The position numbers and the translations under genes were made by a program. A stretch of 43,089 nucleotides of DNA from Salisapilia sapeloensis. Taxonomy: Eukaryota > Oomycota > Peronosporomycetes > Peronosporales > Salisapiliaceae. Shown piece after piece: positions 11,401 to 20,981 of this stretch (the stretch's first letter is position 1; each line of letters opens with the position of its first letter). The DNA is taken from the NCBI GenBank assembly GCA_023334545.1, contig JAADVB010000166.1:1-43089 (forward strand), written 5' to 3'. The notes under the pieces were generated by a model. The model saw nothing but the letters and a program-made list of their open reading frames with translations. It searched no databases and was not told the DNA's origin.

Positions 11401-13111
11401 TCAACTGTCGTCTTTCAAATCGTTGTCTTCCATGCTCAAATACGTCTGAGTCAACCTGTGGTCCTCGGAATGTCTGCACGCGTTCGAGCTCTGCCTGTTT
11501 CTCCATACTACGAGACTCAGCACTTCGAATCAAAGCGACAAGGTCAAGCAGCCGATCTTGACACCATTGGACATTGTAACTGGCATCTTGAAGAAGCGCT
11601 TTGAGCTTGGTAATGCGATACTCGAACTTTTGCCTCCGCTCTACCAATTGTTCATTCAATGAAAGCTCATCAAATTGTTTCTTTGTAACTTTCGCAATAG
11701 TATGAATTTGACTTTCCAATCTCTTTTCTGACTGCTCTCGATGTAAAATGGCAGTGACTTTTGCTTCCCATTTCGGATGAACGCGAAGAATCAAATTTGA
11801 TAAAAGAATGATAAAGTGTGGTCGGTCATAACGTTGCATGAATCCAGTGAGAAGATTTGAATCCATGGTGTTTGCTTGTGAATTAACTGCGGCGTCTAAT
11901 TCATCCAACAAGTGACTTTCGTGACGAGGTACAAGCGTCGAGATAGAAGCGATTGAGGAGCTATAGTCGCCAAAGATCTCTGCAGCATTCACAGCTCGGA
12001 CACGAAAGTTCTTGTACTCGGTCCCAGGTTTCAGTTCGCTTAGCTCGAATGACAAGGTGGCTGAACCTGTACGAGTGTGCCGTGTATCGTACATCATTTC
12101 CGGGGCATCTAGCGTACCTTTACCAGAATGAGCTTGAAGAAACGTAATCTCATAGTCCTTTATTTCACTTCCTCCATCATCAAAAGGCGTTTTCCAATGC
12201 AGCGTGATAGAAGTAGCGGTAACTTGGCCTCGCTTAATAAAAAGCGGACGAGTTGGTGGTGCTGCTGGAAGCGTTTGGATACTTTCAATAACGTTACTGA
12301 GAGTGCTCGCACCGTCTGACGCGACTGTCCGAAGCGCAATATGATAGTACGTACACCCTGCTTGCAGTCCAGTCAGCTTGAATCGGTTTCTGGCGACTGG
12401 CTGTTTAAGGCACCAGCGGGCGGTAGACTCGACGGTTAGGCCATCGTCATCAGGCGTAAAAGAGAACTGGAGCTCGTAGTCAATGATCGTTTGGGTCTTT
12501 GTAAAGATAGGCACTTCCCACTTGAACATAATCGAGTTGTGCGTGGTCCCTTTTGATGGGACGTGCAAGTTGCGTGGAGGCTGTGGAAGGAAATTGCGTT
12601 TCGCATGTGTCTCTCCAGCTCGATCCTTCCCACGTTCATCATAGATAGAAGAGTTGTCTTGTTCAAGTTTAGGATATATAGATGGCAAAGTAGATGCATT
12701 GGGTCCATTCATTTGTATCTGCTGTATACGTGCTCTTTCTAATCTCGCAAGCTTGTTCACAGTCCAATTGCGACTGGCAGCGGGCTCTTGTAGAGAAGTG
12801 GACAACGCCATCAGTCGATGCTCCAGGTTGTGAACAGCATATTGGCGTTCCTGAACCGTCCTCGTCGTCGCCGCGAGGTCCGACTGTAGTACACGTAGCT
12901 TGTCTTCGACGCCGAATTGGCGCTCACAAAGGTGCTGCGAGATTTTGCATTCGAGCTCCGAATCGACAAGTCTTAGTTTCACTCGCCCAACTTGCTGCTT
13001 GGCTTGTAGTAGTTGGGGTAAGGAGCCATAGGAATGTAGCTGTTTGGAATGAGCTTTCCTTCGATTTTCCACTCGGCGGCGGAGTTCCTGGGCACTTGAT
13101 GTCGAGTGCAT
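8444..13111 (-). CDS. Giant FN3-TPR-WD40-LysM scaffold protein
   Basis: This is a single 1555-codon exon, very long for this intron-rich region. Domain order by eye: coiled N-terminus; two fibronectin type III domains (about 177-281 and 284-393); coiled coil (about 450-625); a Trp/Arg-rich region; a TPR-like block (about 760-905, e.g. ALYHQGRVYFAQNSYKKSLE); a second coiled coil (about 905-1080); WD40 repeats (about 1090-1410, e.g. HEGSVLSI, TTGGADHCVKVWSI); a LysM motif (about 1418-1465, LGPGETLKSLSMRYRTS to LYLGQKLVV); and an acidic tail (about 1528-1555). There is no signal peptide or membrane segment, so it should be cytosolic. These are protein-interaction domains, so a scaffold role is inferred. 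The substrate is unknown. Confidence 0.8.
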   Translation of the reverse strand: MHSTSSAQELRRRVENRRKAHSKQLHSYGSLPQLLQAKQQVGRVKLRLVDSELECKISQHLCERQFGVEDKLRVLQSDLAATTRTVQERQYAVHNLEHRLMALSTSLQEPAASRNWTVNKLARLERARIQQIQMNGPNASTLPSIYPKLEQDNSSIYDERGKDRAGETHAKRNFLPQPPRNLHVPSKGTTHNSIMFKWEVPIFTKTQTIIDYELQFSFTPDDDGLTVESTARWCLKQPVARNRFKLTGLQAGCTYYHIALRTVASDGASTLSNVIESIQTLPAAPPTRPLFIKRGQVTATSITLHWKTPFDDGGSEIKDYEITFLQAHSGKGTLDAPEMMYDTRHTRTGSATLSFELSELKPGTEYKNFRVRAVNAAEIFGDYSSSIASISTLVPRHESHLLDELDAAVNSQANTMDSNLLTGFMQRYDRPHFIILLSNLILRVHPKWEAKVTAILHREQSEKRLESQIHTIAKVTKKQFDELSLNEQLVERRQKFEYRITKLKALLQDASYNVQWCQDRLLDLVALIRSAESRSMEKQAELERVQTFRGPQVDSDVFEHGRQRFERRQLIDALIDEIEIERLYIVDAKAEIVTVQNLLIGDKKRQEKLLVQLQEREEALAKFEKDPHPPPIDTLGIASFIQRIRLASVFRAFQAWVEHRDRRKYIRAKVTPALKRYVNRYLHTGFQRWKAFSKQLDPKGGGIGTHKLAQIVHERTDMIYQVHDVLQEIQTTASNMQALVYTSDGTRKQTTGSSIYEQPFQRLIREADARFEVGDVTNALMKYRYLLSDDTCLAEMDTKVYVQVLLNAGKAFYSQKQLDQAFIMFNRAENASQEADEEDIGWALYHQGRVYFAQNSYKKSLEKYEKAMAQFEACDSVPGQVATHRGMADVYNALEEADMEARSKVFADNLEHAIQLKLADANEHLARLQKQLVGAGAVPALEIRLERVGPAVPKLRQERIKLQFHIREEQMRIESLSKLRKEKELVLKQGEADLKRALASDSAQVDSTIINGSTVRYEVQDFKKKLGKLMGSVKVGGEMIERDIVNARVRIRNHQDSIEEYEMELKVETGTLMKRMRAKESLRCFQFNYINQALRNVVGMASHGSSICAMSAGSTVYLYDLLTGACLSQGLGDHRPQPLGPRVGHAKEITSLCCYGNRIYSGSVEPKVGVWDIMDGVIGGSFLKLVKLLDDFDATVVCIAADDNWFACGCSDQDVFIYDAISCRLLSRLISAHEGSVLSIIVNSIMNSITTGGADHCVKVWSIADAVGKNRRRSGKAIHSLQYRNKADDRLEMAHRDAITCIRQAGSEIVSGDSAGVLCIWNLEMHHKFLRACPSHTCAITCLQFDATCIVSGGVNGSLCVTDFATGQLLQTLSIGDSNVPSVIDVQLDHQRIFTAMSDGCLRLWYWQIQTSLGSDKKKYHLLGPGETLKSLSMRYRTSTKQLMEWNGINDISKLYLGQKLVVAIDSAGSNADELSKLDTKVDELFGKLSLGDFDFVAANKLRTRDADSQRASQLLTTMASAYFPPLDSGDEGDESEEESEEDVEEEEEEEEEAE
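8450..8525. repeat. Low-complexity CTT/TCC run
   Basis: An imperfect run of CTT, TCC and TCT triplets on the plus strand. It is the coding sequence for the Glu/Asp-rich tail of the minus-strand WD40 protein. It is a likely site of length variation between isolates. Confidence 0.6.
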
Positions 13112-13427
13112 CTATGCTCGGTATGAAACTGACAGCGATCATGAAGGGTTCTCCATCCAACTTCAAGTGATGCTTCCCCACTTTGATAGTCTAGATGCAA
13201 AAGAAATGCAACCGCCATGCACGAAGGAACGATCTATAAAAACTGTGTGTACCATGTAATTTAAAATTCAGGAGCCCACGCGCCGTTTCTCCCGACCTCC
13301 ATCGTCATACAAAGACCAGATATCCTTCTTTATTTTATCCACTTGAACCTGGTGCTTCCCGGTGCAGAGGCCTGACATTCTGCAATTTGCTATCTCCAGC
13401 GCACGTCGAAAAGAATCCTAGACCACC

Positions 13428-14531
13428 ATGCTCACCATGACCTCCACCATGGTCGTACCGGCCACTGCGTTTAAAACATACGTTGTCTTCGCCAAACAGA
13501 AAACGGCGGAAATGAAGTACGAGTCGTTCGCCTCCGTCGCTGCCCGTAAAGACGGACGCTGGCGCTCCGTCAACTTGGCAGACCTCCTCTCGCCTTCGAC
13601 GTCGACTGCCCCGATCAAGCGCCAAGGCAAACTCAGCCAGAAACAACGTCGTCGACAAAAGAAGCAGCAGAACGCAACGGACACCAGTGCCAACGACAGT
13701 CTCGAACCGAGTGCGCTGGAACTTTGCATGGAGTTCCTGACCGTCGCGGAGCTCCAAAGTGCTACCATGGTGTGCACAGCTTTTCGCGATGTCATTTCGC
13801 ACTCCCACCGACTACTGCTCGGCAATTATAGTCACGAGTGGCGTATGGAGCGCCCATTGCCTTCGCCTTACATGGCCTTGAGCTACCGTCAGCAGCTGAA
13901 GCTATGCCTCTCGCGCAAGACGGACACAGAGTATCAACTGTCCACACGCAGTCTGGTGAAGCGAAACGACAATGGTACTGCTCTCGTACGCAACAATTCG
14001 ATGCTGCGTAGTTTCGATCGCGGATGTATCGACTCTGTGCGTGGGGTCACTCCTTTGAAGACGCTGGCCTGCTCCGCAGTGCTCGGCCACAACGTCGTCT
14101 ACTTTGAAGCGGAGATAACTGGAGGTGGAAGCGTTGGCGTCGTTTCTGTTTCGGACGCCGCGTCGAGATCCGCCTACGGCTTCGGTTCCGACAAGCACGT
14201 CGGATGGGATGGTATCTCGTACGGATATCATGGAAATGACGGTGACTTTGTCTACAATGACGGAGCTATCACGTTTGGGGGAAAGTGGGAGCCTCTCGGT
14301 AAACCCTGGGGCTCCAACGGACGTAACGTCATCGGATGTGGCGTGGACTATGAGCGTCATCGTGTCTTCTTCACGTTGAACGGAGAGCTCATGGGTTCAC
14401 CTGCACTGCTTGTCCAGAAGCAAGAGTACGCAGCTGCCGTATCGCTCCATGACTTTGACGACTGCGTCGCGATCAACTATGGTACGGCACCGTATCAATT
14501 CGACATCGAGGGTTTCTGTGCAAGCCTTTGA
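13428..14531 (+). CDS. F-box and SPRY domain protein
   Basis: F-box proteins bring substrates to SCF ubiquitin ligases, and SPRY domains bind proteins. The combination suggests a substrate receptor. One exon encodes 367 residues. After a basic linker (KQRRRQKKQQ) comes an F-box-like helix set at about 92-131 (LEPSALELCMEFLTVAELQS, then VCTAFRDVI). A SPRY domain lies at about 222-362, with VYFEAEITGGGSVGVVSVS, DKHVGWDGISYGYHG, VIGCGVDYERHRVFFTLNGE and a closing AINYGTAPYQFD. The first ATG is used; ATGs at codons 4 and 8 are alternatives. The gene is divergent from the WD40 gene and convergent with the Arf GEF. The F-box is weaker evidence than the SPRY. Confidence 0.8.
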   Translation: MLTMTSTMVVPATAFKTYVVFAKQKTAEMKYESFASVAARKDGRWRSVNLADLLSPSTSTAPIKRQGKLSQKQRRRQKKQQNATDTSANDSLEPSALELCMEFLTVAELQSATMVCTAFRDVISHSHRLLLGNYSHEWRMERPLPSPYMALSYRQQLKLCLSRKTDTEYQLSTRSLVKRNDNGTALVRNNSMLRSFDRGCIDSVRGVTPLKTLACSAVLGHNVVYFEAEITGGGSVGVVSVSDAASRSAYGFGSDKHVGWDGISYGYHGNDGDFVYNDGAITFGGKWEPLGKPWGSNGRNVIGCGVDYERHRVFFTLNGELMGSPALLVQKQEYAAAVSLHDFDDCVAINYGTAPYQFDIEGFCASL

Positions 14532-14678
14532 TTCGGCCGATGGATGACTTTAATATCATTTGAATGCATCCAACGGACGGATGAAAGGCTTGCACAAGCT
14601 GGACATGACGCGAAACAAAACACGGACGAAAAAACGAAAAAAATGAAATGCATATCTATTCTTTTTATCACCTTGCGT

Positions 14679-17600
14679 TTATACGTCCAGCGTCGTCTCG
14701 GCGCTGCGAATGCTTTCGAGTGCATCGTTCGATGCCACTTCTACTTTATCTTTGACATCAAACTCTTCCATCATATCCTTGCCGTCATCTATCCGCACGT
14801 AAGCGTCGGCTGAAGTGTCTTTCGTCGTATTCGACAACTTCCTCGCGTTCAAGTTAATTTGCTTCGATGCTCTCTTGATTGCATTCTGGATCATACGCAC
14901 CCACTCCGTCTTTGCACTCGCGCTGTCAGCATATACGATAAAAGACTTGACTGGATTTAGAATTTGGAAACCATGCTTATGGAAAGTCGAGTCGGCCACG
15001 TCGCAAATGCGGCATAACTTTAGTCGAAGTGAGTTGTGAGGATTCCAATTACCAGAGAGACTCTTGTCTGCATACAAGAGCTGATCGTTGAAAAGGAAGA
15101 AGCGGTAGGATTGGTATCGAGAGCGACATTTCTTTAATAAATCGCCTTCGTGAATGAACTGGTACGTGTCTTTCAAGTAGACGTGACTGCGATTAATACG
15201 CTTCCGCACAGCTTCGAGCTTTTCAGATTTCTGCTGCAGTCTCACGGTTTCTTTCATATCTTGCACCAGCAAATGCATCTCTTCGACAACACGCCAAAGC
15301 GCATCGCTTTCGGTGGAGATGTCCAGTTTAGTCATCCAAGTGTCAAAATCCGACTTACTCGTCCTTTCCGCTTCTGTAGTGCCGTCTGCAATGAGCATGC
15401 CATCAAGCACCTTTCGGACTTTGTAAAGTAGCGTGACGAAAGCTTGGCGTTCAATTCTCATGCCCAAGAACAGGCAGGCAGAGATACAATGGCGAAGCAA
15501 GTCGAGGCAGCGATTGGTCATCGACAAGTCCCATTGAGCGGCGAAGAGAATCGACGTAGATAATGTCAGCAGGTAGAACCATACTCGCTCAAACAATAGC
15601 TTTACCAAGTCTGCACTAATGCATGCATTCACACCGACAAACTCAAAGCTGTAGTCGGACCCAGAGAGATCCATCATGAGCTCCTCTGTTTGAGCAACTG
15701 CTTTCACGAGACTAGCCTGAAACTTCTTATCTTCCAATTCGGATATTGAAGCATTTGGCTCCACCAGCTTCATCGCACATCGGCTAGCGGTGGTAATCTG
15801 CAATGGTGTCTTCGCGATATCTTCGTACACTTGCTCTAAAAATTGCTTTGGCAAGTCTGAACCATTATCAATGCCGCGATTGTTCTTAATAAATTCGTCT
15901 TTTGTCATCTTGTTCTTCTTCACCTGTGGATTGTGGAGGTCAGTGTTAAGCATAATAACCGAATACGCCATGATCATCGGTGTATCGGATGATGAGAAGG
16001 ATCCTGGACAATCTTCCCAGTAGCACTGAGCAAACGCTTCCACCATTCGCTCAATCTTCTGCGCTTCACCAGGTAAATGGAAACCACCATTCGTGAGGAA
16101 ATGACGAAGTGATTCGACAAGTCCCATGCCTTTAAACGAAATTGCACGCACGTAAGATAGACGAACTTGTACTTTAAAGTCAGCGTCATCTTCACCCAAG
16201 TAATTGCCAATTTCTACTTCATCAAAATAATCATGATAAAGTCGTAAGAACGATGCTATGTCTCGTGGTGCTTCTGGTAGAAATTTGACCGCTACCAAAT
16301 ACTCGATTGACTTTTTTAAACTCTTCGTACTTGCGATATCAACCGCTCGCGTAAGAAGCTGTTGGTTCTGCTTCTGTAGCTCGTTTCGTTTGGTGACTGA
16401 CAGCGACTCAAATGGTCGCTGAAAGCTTGTTTGGACAGAATCTGTCGAATCACTGGGTTGTGGAGTTTCGAGACACTCAGCAGTACCTGTGTCTACTGCT
16501 TGATCGGAATTAAGCGTATTTTCGGCCTCATTGTCATCATCCTGACCCCAGCCACCACGCTCCATCGAGAACTGTCTCGTCCGAGCATCACTGTTCATCA
16601 GATGAGCATGCCCACTGACATCCATAATGCTTCGCGAGATAGCAAGAACTGCTTCCATAGATGCAAAGTAGCATTCGGTTGAATCCATGTCATTGCCATC
16701 TACAGGCATGGGCTGGTTCGAAATACCTTCTGTGATAGTGCACAGCGTCGCACACAAGTGCTCAAAGATCTTCCACTGCTGCACTTGATCCATGTCAAAG
16801 TTCAAAAAGAGCTCGACGATATTGTGCGGCAATTGAAAAAGCTTCTCCACCTCATGCATGATCTCCAATTGATTACCAACAGTACTCGGAGCAGAGCTCC
16901 GAAGGGTTCGCAATATAATATGTTCAAACACAAGTGCCAGCTCCAGTTTAACATGCTTTCGATAATTATTCCAAAGCGTTAGTGCCAGTTGAAGCATCCG
17001 TTTGAAGGTCTCGGGTGAAGTACGTAGTGCTGCATTGACTACTGTCGTGCAGATGAATCGCCTCAACATCTTTTGAAATAGATCCAAATCACAAATGTCT
17101 TTCGTTATAAGATGCAAAAATGTGTTGAGACTATCAAGCGCGTAGGTCGTGCACGCAGTTTGACGTTCAACGATAGCATTGTCATCCGTCACAATTTTCT
17201 TCGGCATGCTCTTGCAAAGCGCAAGAATGACCAAATAAATTTTTCTTTCCGTCAGCGTACAGGACGACTCGTTTAGTATCGCGGTTACGTCCTCGAGAAA
17301 GCTACTTGAGTGGATCGATTTCGCATTTTTAAAACATTTCCAAAGCTGGTCCATCGTTTCGCCAGTGTCTTTAGAGGGCAAATGCTCTTCAGCTGCTGGG
17401 ACGGCTGCCTCGATCAAAGATTTTAAGCGATGGGGTGAGTTCAACTTACTATGCTCCTCTAGCAATTTACTTGCCAGATCGGTGCTCGCCAAGTAGGCAA
17501 TCTCGGTATCGTACTGAGCTACAAATGCGACTGTCGGTAGCACTAGTTGGAGAACAGAACATGACAGGAAGCTGTCTGTTGTCGACAATGCCTAAGAGTA

Positions 17601-19181
17601 CACCAGCTTTAGTCCATTTGCACAAGCACAAAGAATATCATAAGAACCTTTCGAATAAAGACCGCGACACCAATGTATCGTGGCTTCACTGCTTGGTGGC
17701 AGGCAGTCGCAACAGACTTGGTCATGAGCGTAATGGTTGGAAATATGGGGCGTGAAGTGAAATCACTAAAAGTTTCGTCTTCCAGGCATGCTGTAAGCTC
17801 ACAGATTGCTGCATCAGCTACAGTTCCATGACGAAAGTAGCATGCGAGCAAAAGTGGATACAGGTAGCGCTCGATGCTTTCTTTTAATGAGTCAGATGAA
17901 TTAACTACTGTGGTGTAACTTTTAGTTCGCTACAGGACTACTTAGTAATAGAACGTACTCGGCCCATCGTCCACTTCAGTCTCGATAGATAGCGTGTTAT
18001 TCACTTCACTAAATTGATGATGCTCGGGAGCAGCATCACGGCGTTCTGGCGAACTGTCCGACATTGAACTTGCTTCGTCACGTTTCAACGCTGCTTGGAG
18101 CCATCGCTGGTGCAAGGCTTCCAAAGCATCAACCTGCAAGTCATTCATACAATATGTAAGTGATCTAATGGAATGCAGTACTTAACAAATTTTACCTGTG
18201 GCTTGTAGCACAAGACCATTTCCAAGTTGGCAGTGTTCCCCGCGAGATCAGCGAGGTGACCATTGGGTGACCGGTCAACCTTTACATAACTATGCACAGA
18301 GTTTTCCAACGAGATTATTCATACTAGCACTGATGTGTGCTATTATACTGCTATACCCATATGGAAGCGTCTCTCCTTTCTTTGGAAAGATGATGACGAT
18401 ATCCGAGATAGTCACAAATGGTTTACGACTATAACACAAGTAGATCTTCTCCCCTTGCTTTCGCTTCCGTAAGAGCAGCATTGAATACACAGAAACTGAT
18501 CCCAATCGAGTAAAGATGACGTACCACATTCATGTTCACTGGAACGCCATTCTTGTGAAGTGTTTCATACCCAAGCGGAACAAATTCATCTCTTTCAGGA
18601 AAGACCAATATGATGCTGCTAATAGGATCCTTTCCTACATCTGCCTTGCTCTGACAAAGGTACATTGATGTTACAATACCACTCTTTCCGACGTCTGTGC
18701 GGTCCCCAGACGGCGATTTTTCAATCTACTTTCAATCCTTATCACACAAGATCATCACATGCAGATGCAATATATACCTTCGTATAGGTTTCCGCCATAG
18801 CTTCGCTCGATCCAACAACCGTCAGCTCCGTGATTGGAGCTTGCCTACTTTCAGCCTTCTTCCATTGAGGTGTTCCATTGCTATGATAAGCAATTAACGG
18901 AGGATGGTTTAATAGTAGCTACGAGATGAACTATACCTCGTATGGTCTCGACGGAAAGATCTGCTAAACCTCGTGATATCCATAAACCTCCCTCGCTCCG
19001 GCGATCTGCTTCCATCAGCTGCATCTTGTTCATTACTAGAGTTTAGCGACACTCGACGCGGACTTTGGGCGCCCAATGTTGCGCAACATATCTCTCGTAG
19101 CTGTGCAAAGTCACTCGGTTGACTATCCGCCGCTTCAAGCACTCGCTTTACCGCTCCTTCCAGTGTCATCTCCATCTCCAT
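14679..19181 (-). CDS. Arf guanine-nucleotide exchange factor with MABP, Sec7 and PH domains
   Basis: Sec7 domains load GTP on Arf GTPases to start vesicle budding. Exons are complement of 18937-19181, 18778-18880, 18525-18725, 18357-18463, 18196-18289, 17959-18133, 17648-17904 and 14679-17591. Every junction is in frame, giving 1364 residues. A MABP beta-prism domain lies at about 97-250 (repeats MYLCQSK, KIYLCYSR and MVLCYKP, each followed or preceded by ISxI-type strands and a P-x-GY turn). A helical DCB/HUS-like region follows, then Sec7 at about 810-993. It has LPGEAQKIERMVEAFA, with the catalytic glutamate finger at about 903, and VIMLNTDLHNPQ. A PH domain lies at about 1203-1303. MABP and PH both bind membranes, so dual membrane recruitment is inferred. 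The true start is uncertain because the frame stays open upstream to 19424. Confidence 0.8.
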
Positions 19182-19330
19182 CCGCTCTGAAGTCCACACT
19201 ACAAGATTGCAACGCACGTCCGTTTCATCGCGCCTAATTTTGTATTTCTGGTAACGAGAAACTAGCTGCAAAAAGTGCTTTATGATTTCGAACGCATTGA
19301 TCCTAACGATAGTCTGGTCAAAAAGGTCGA

Positions 19331-20580
19331 CTAGAAAAAGACCTTCTTTATCTTGCCAGTCTTCTTCTTTGGTAAGCTTTTCACCTGTCGAACTTGCACG
19401 AGCGTTTCTACCTCCTTCTCCTGTTTATTCTTTGGTGCTTCCGTATTCTTGCATCCGACACACCGACATTGACTTGTGCACCCGAGTCCATTCTGGAAAC
19501 ACTCACAATAATTCTTTAGACACCTCGAGTTCTTGCACTTACATCCCCGTCTTTCAATCGCTTCCACTTTCTATATCCACGACGTTAGTCTCAATCTATA
19601 AACAAGAGAAAGATGAAAACTACCTTGGGTAAGAGCTGGATGATGTCGCTATCATTTGGTTGCGTAGGAGCATAAGCAAACTTGGATGGATCATGCGTTA
19701 GATAGTGCTGAATCGCTGCAATTCTTTCCGGTTTCTTCTTTGCTTGATTTAAACAATCTTGACACTTGCAGCTGTCACCACAAAAGCCTTGGTTGCTGAA
19801 ACAAGCACAGTACATTTTCAAGCACCGGCCTTTGCAGTTACACGTCACGGACGACTTGGAACTCACGGCATGTATCTGTGCTGCTCGTTTCCAACAATAT
19901 GGATCCCATGCCGATGCGTCTGGATTGATAGATTTCTTCCCAGCAAGCTTTAGACCGGTACTGGCACTGTTAATCGCGTTGGGTAATGGAACTTTATCTT
20001 CTGTCTCGTCATCCTTTTCACGTGATTCTTGCTCTCGATGTTGCTGCTGCTTTGCCATGACGGTCTGCAGGTCGACAGGAACGGGTGAATTGCCACGATA
20101 CTTAAGCTCAGAGAGAGCTAGAAGCATATCCAGCCATGCCCAATTCATGTCTTTCTCGTCTGTCGTGGCATACGGGTCTATCTCGCTGTATTTTCGCTTT
20201 TCGCCGACTCTAGATGGAGGGGTCTGTAGCTTCATTGGATGCTTGTTGCTCGATTGATGACTCTGCGATGCAGAATTTTGACTACTGCTACTGCTTTCTA
20301 GTGGTACCCGGTTGGAATGTCTGTCGGAGCGTGGTGGTTTAGAAGGCATCGACTTGGAATGTGGAGAAGTGTCTGATGGGCGGTACGCAGTGGGAGATTT
20401 GAAAATGGCGTTTTTAGCTATCTTCTTCGCACTAGCTGATGCACTGCAAGTACTGGCTTCAGGAGTATTTGTGTTGTGATGAAGCTGTCGCAATGGATTC
20501 CTCCTTTCAGGCGTAGCTGCTGTCATCTTGCTGTCATAGGGAATGACACTGCTCGACTCGATGTTGGACGTATAGTTCAT
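19331..20580 (-). CDS. Tesmin/TSO1/LIN54-like CXC-domain DNA-binding protein
   Basis: Paired CXC (CRC) domains bind CHR-type DNA elements. In LIN54 they anchor the DREAM cell-cycle complex. The model joins complement(19624..20580) to complement(19331..19570), giving 398 residues. The first CXC is VTCNCKGRCLKMYCACF through CGDSCKCQDC. The second, in exon 2, is RGCKCKNSRCLKNYCECF through CTSQCRCVGC. Between them is a conserved-looking linker with NDSDIIQLLPK. The N-terminal half is Ser/Pro-rich and disordered. Both Cys sets are complete. The C-terminus is basic. Its 3' end overlaps an open frame that leads into the Arf GEF gene downstream on the same strand. Confidence 0.88.
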
Positions 20581-20582
20581 GT

Positions 20583-20957
20583 TATCTAAAGTCTACAACG
20601 CAACTGCTTGGGAAAGAAGAAAATGTGGAGGTTAGATGTTGCGAGCAAGAAGCAATGGAAGATGGGAAGTAGTTCTGGTAGAGCTCTCCTTCGGTCTTTC
20701 CCGCTTATGCGCTTTTTCAAATATTTTTGGCGGGATGCGCGTATCAAGTTTCGGAGGTTAAAAACTGAGGTATCCGGATGGACGTCATTGAAGTTGTAGT
20801 CATAATGGCTACATTTGTGACAACATCCCTTGGATCATACTTTGGAAACTAGCTACTTCCTCCTCGTATGACCATACCTACTTGATTCTAAAAAGGATAT
20901 TTGGAAGGAAGTGGTACCTACGTTCGCACCATGCAGTCTGTCGATCGCTATTGACAC
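20583..20957. other. Intergenic region between CXC gene and secreted protease
   Basis: This divergent promoter region separates the CXC gene (-) from the protease gene (+). A 63-codon plus-strand ORF at 20608-20799 has biased, unconvincing composition and no signal or motif. I see no repeat or RNA gene. Confidence 0.5.
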
Positions 20958-20965
20958 TTCATTCC
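20958..20965 (+). promoter_or_regulatory. Oomycete-type initiator (TTCATTCC)
   Basis: TTCATTCC matches the oomycete initiator pattern YTCATTYY and is followed at once by a pyrimidine-rich stretch. It sits 17 nt before the ATG of the secreted protease, a plausible transcription start for genes with short leaders. This is a motif match only. Confidence 0.45.
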
Positions 20966-20981
20966 TTTTCGAGCGTCCAAG

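Noticed and set aside
12694-13170. 158-codon plus-strand ORF opposite the WD40 gene
   Set aside because: It lies antisense within the strongly coding FN3-WD40 frame, has no motif, and is best explained as a shadow ORF.
17942-18148. A start codon at 18148 (MNDLQ) as the beginning of a separate Sec7 gene
   Set aside because: These five codons lie inside an intron with a good GTAAAA donor and GCAG acceptor, and upstream exons continue the same frame into the MABP domain.
20608-20799. 63-codon ORF upstream of the protease
   Set aside because: Trp/Lys/Arg-heavy composition, no signal peptide or motif, and position in a divergent promoter region.
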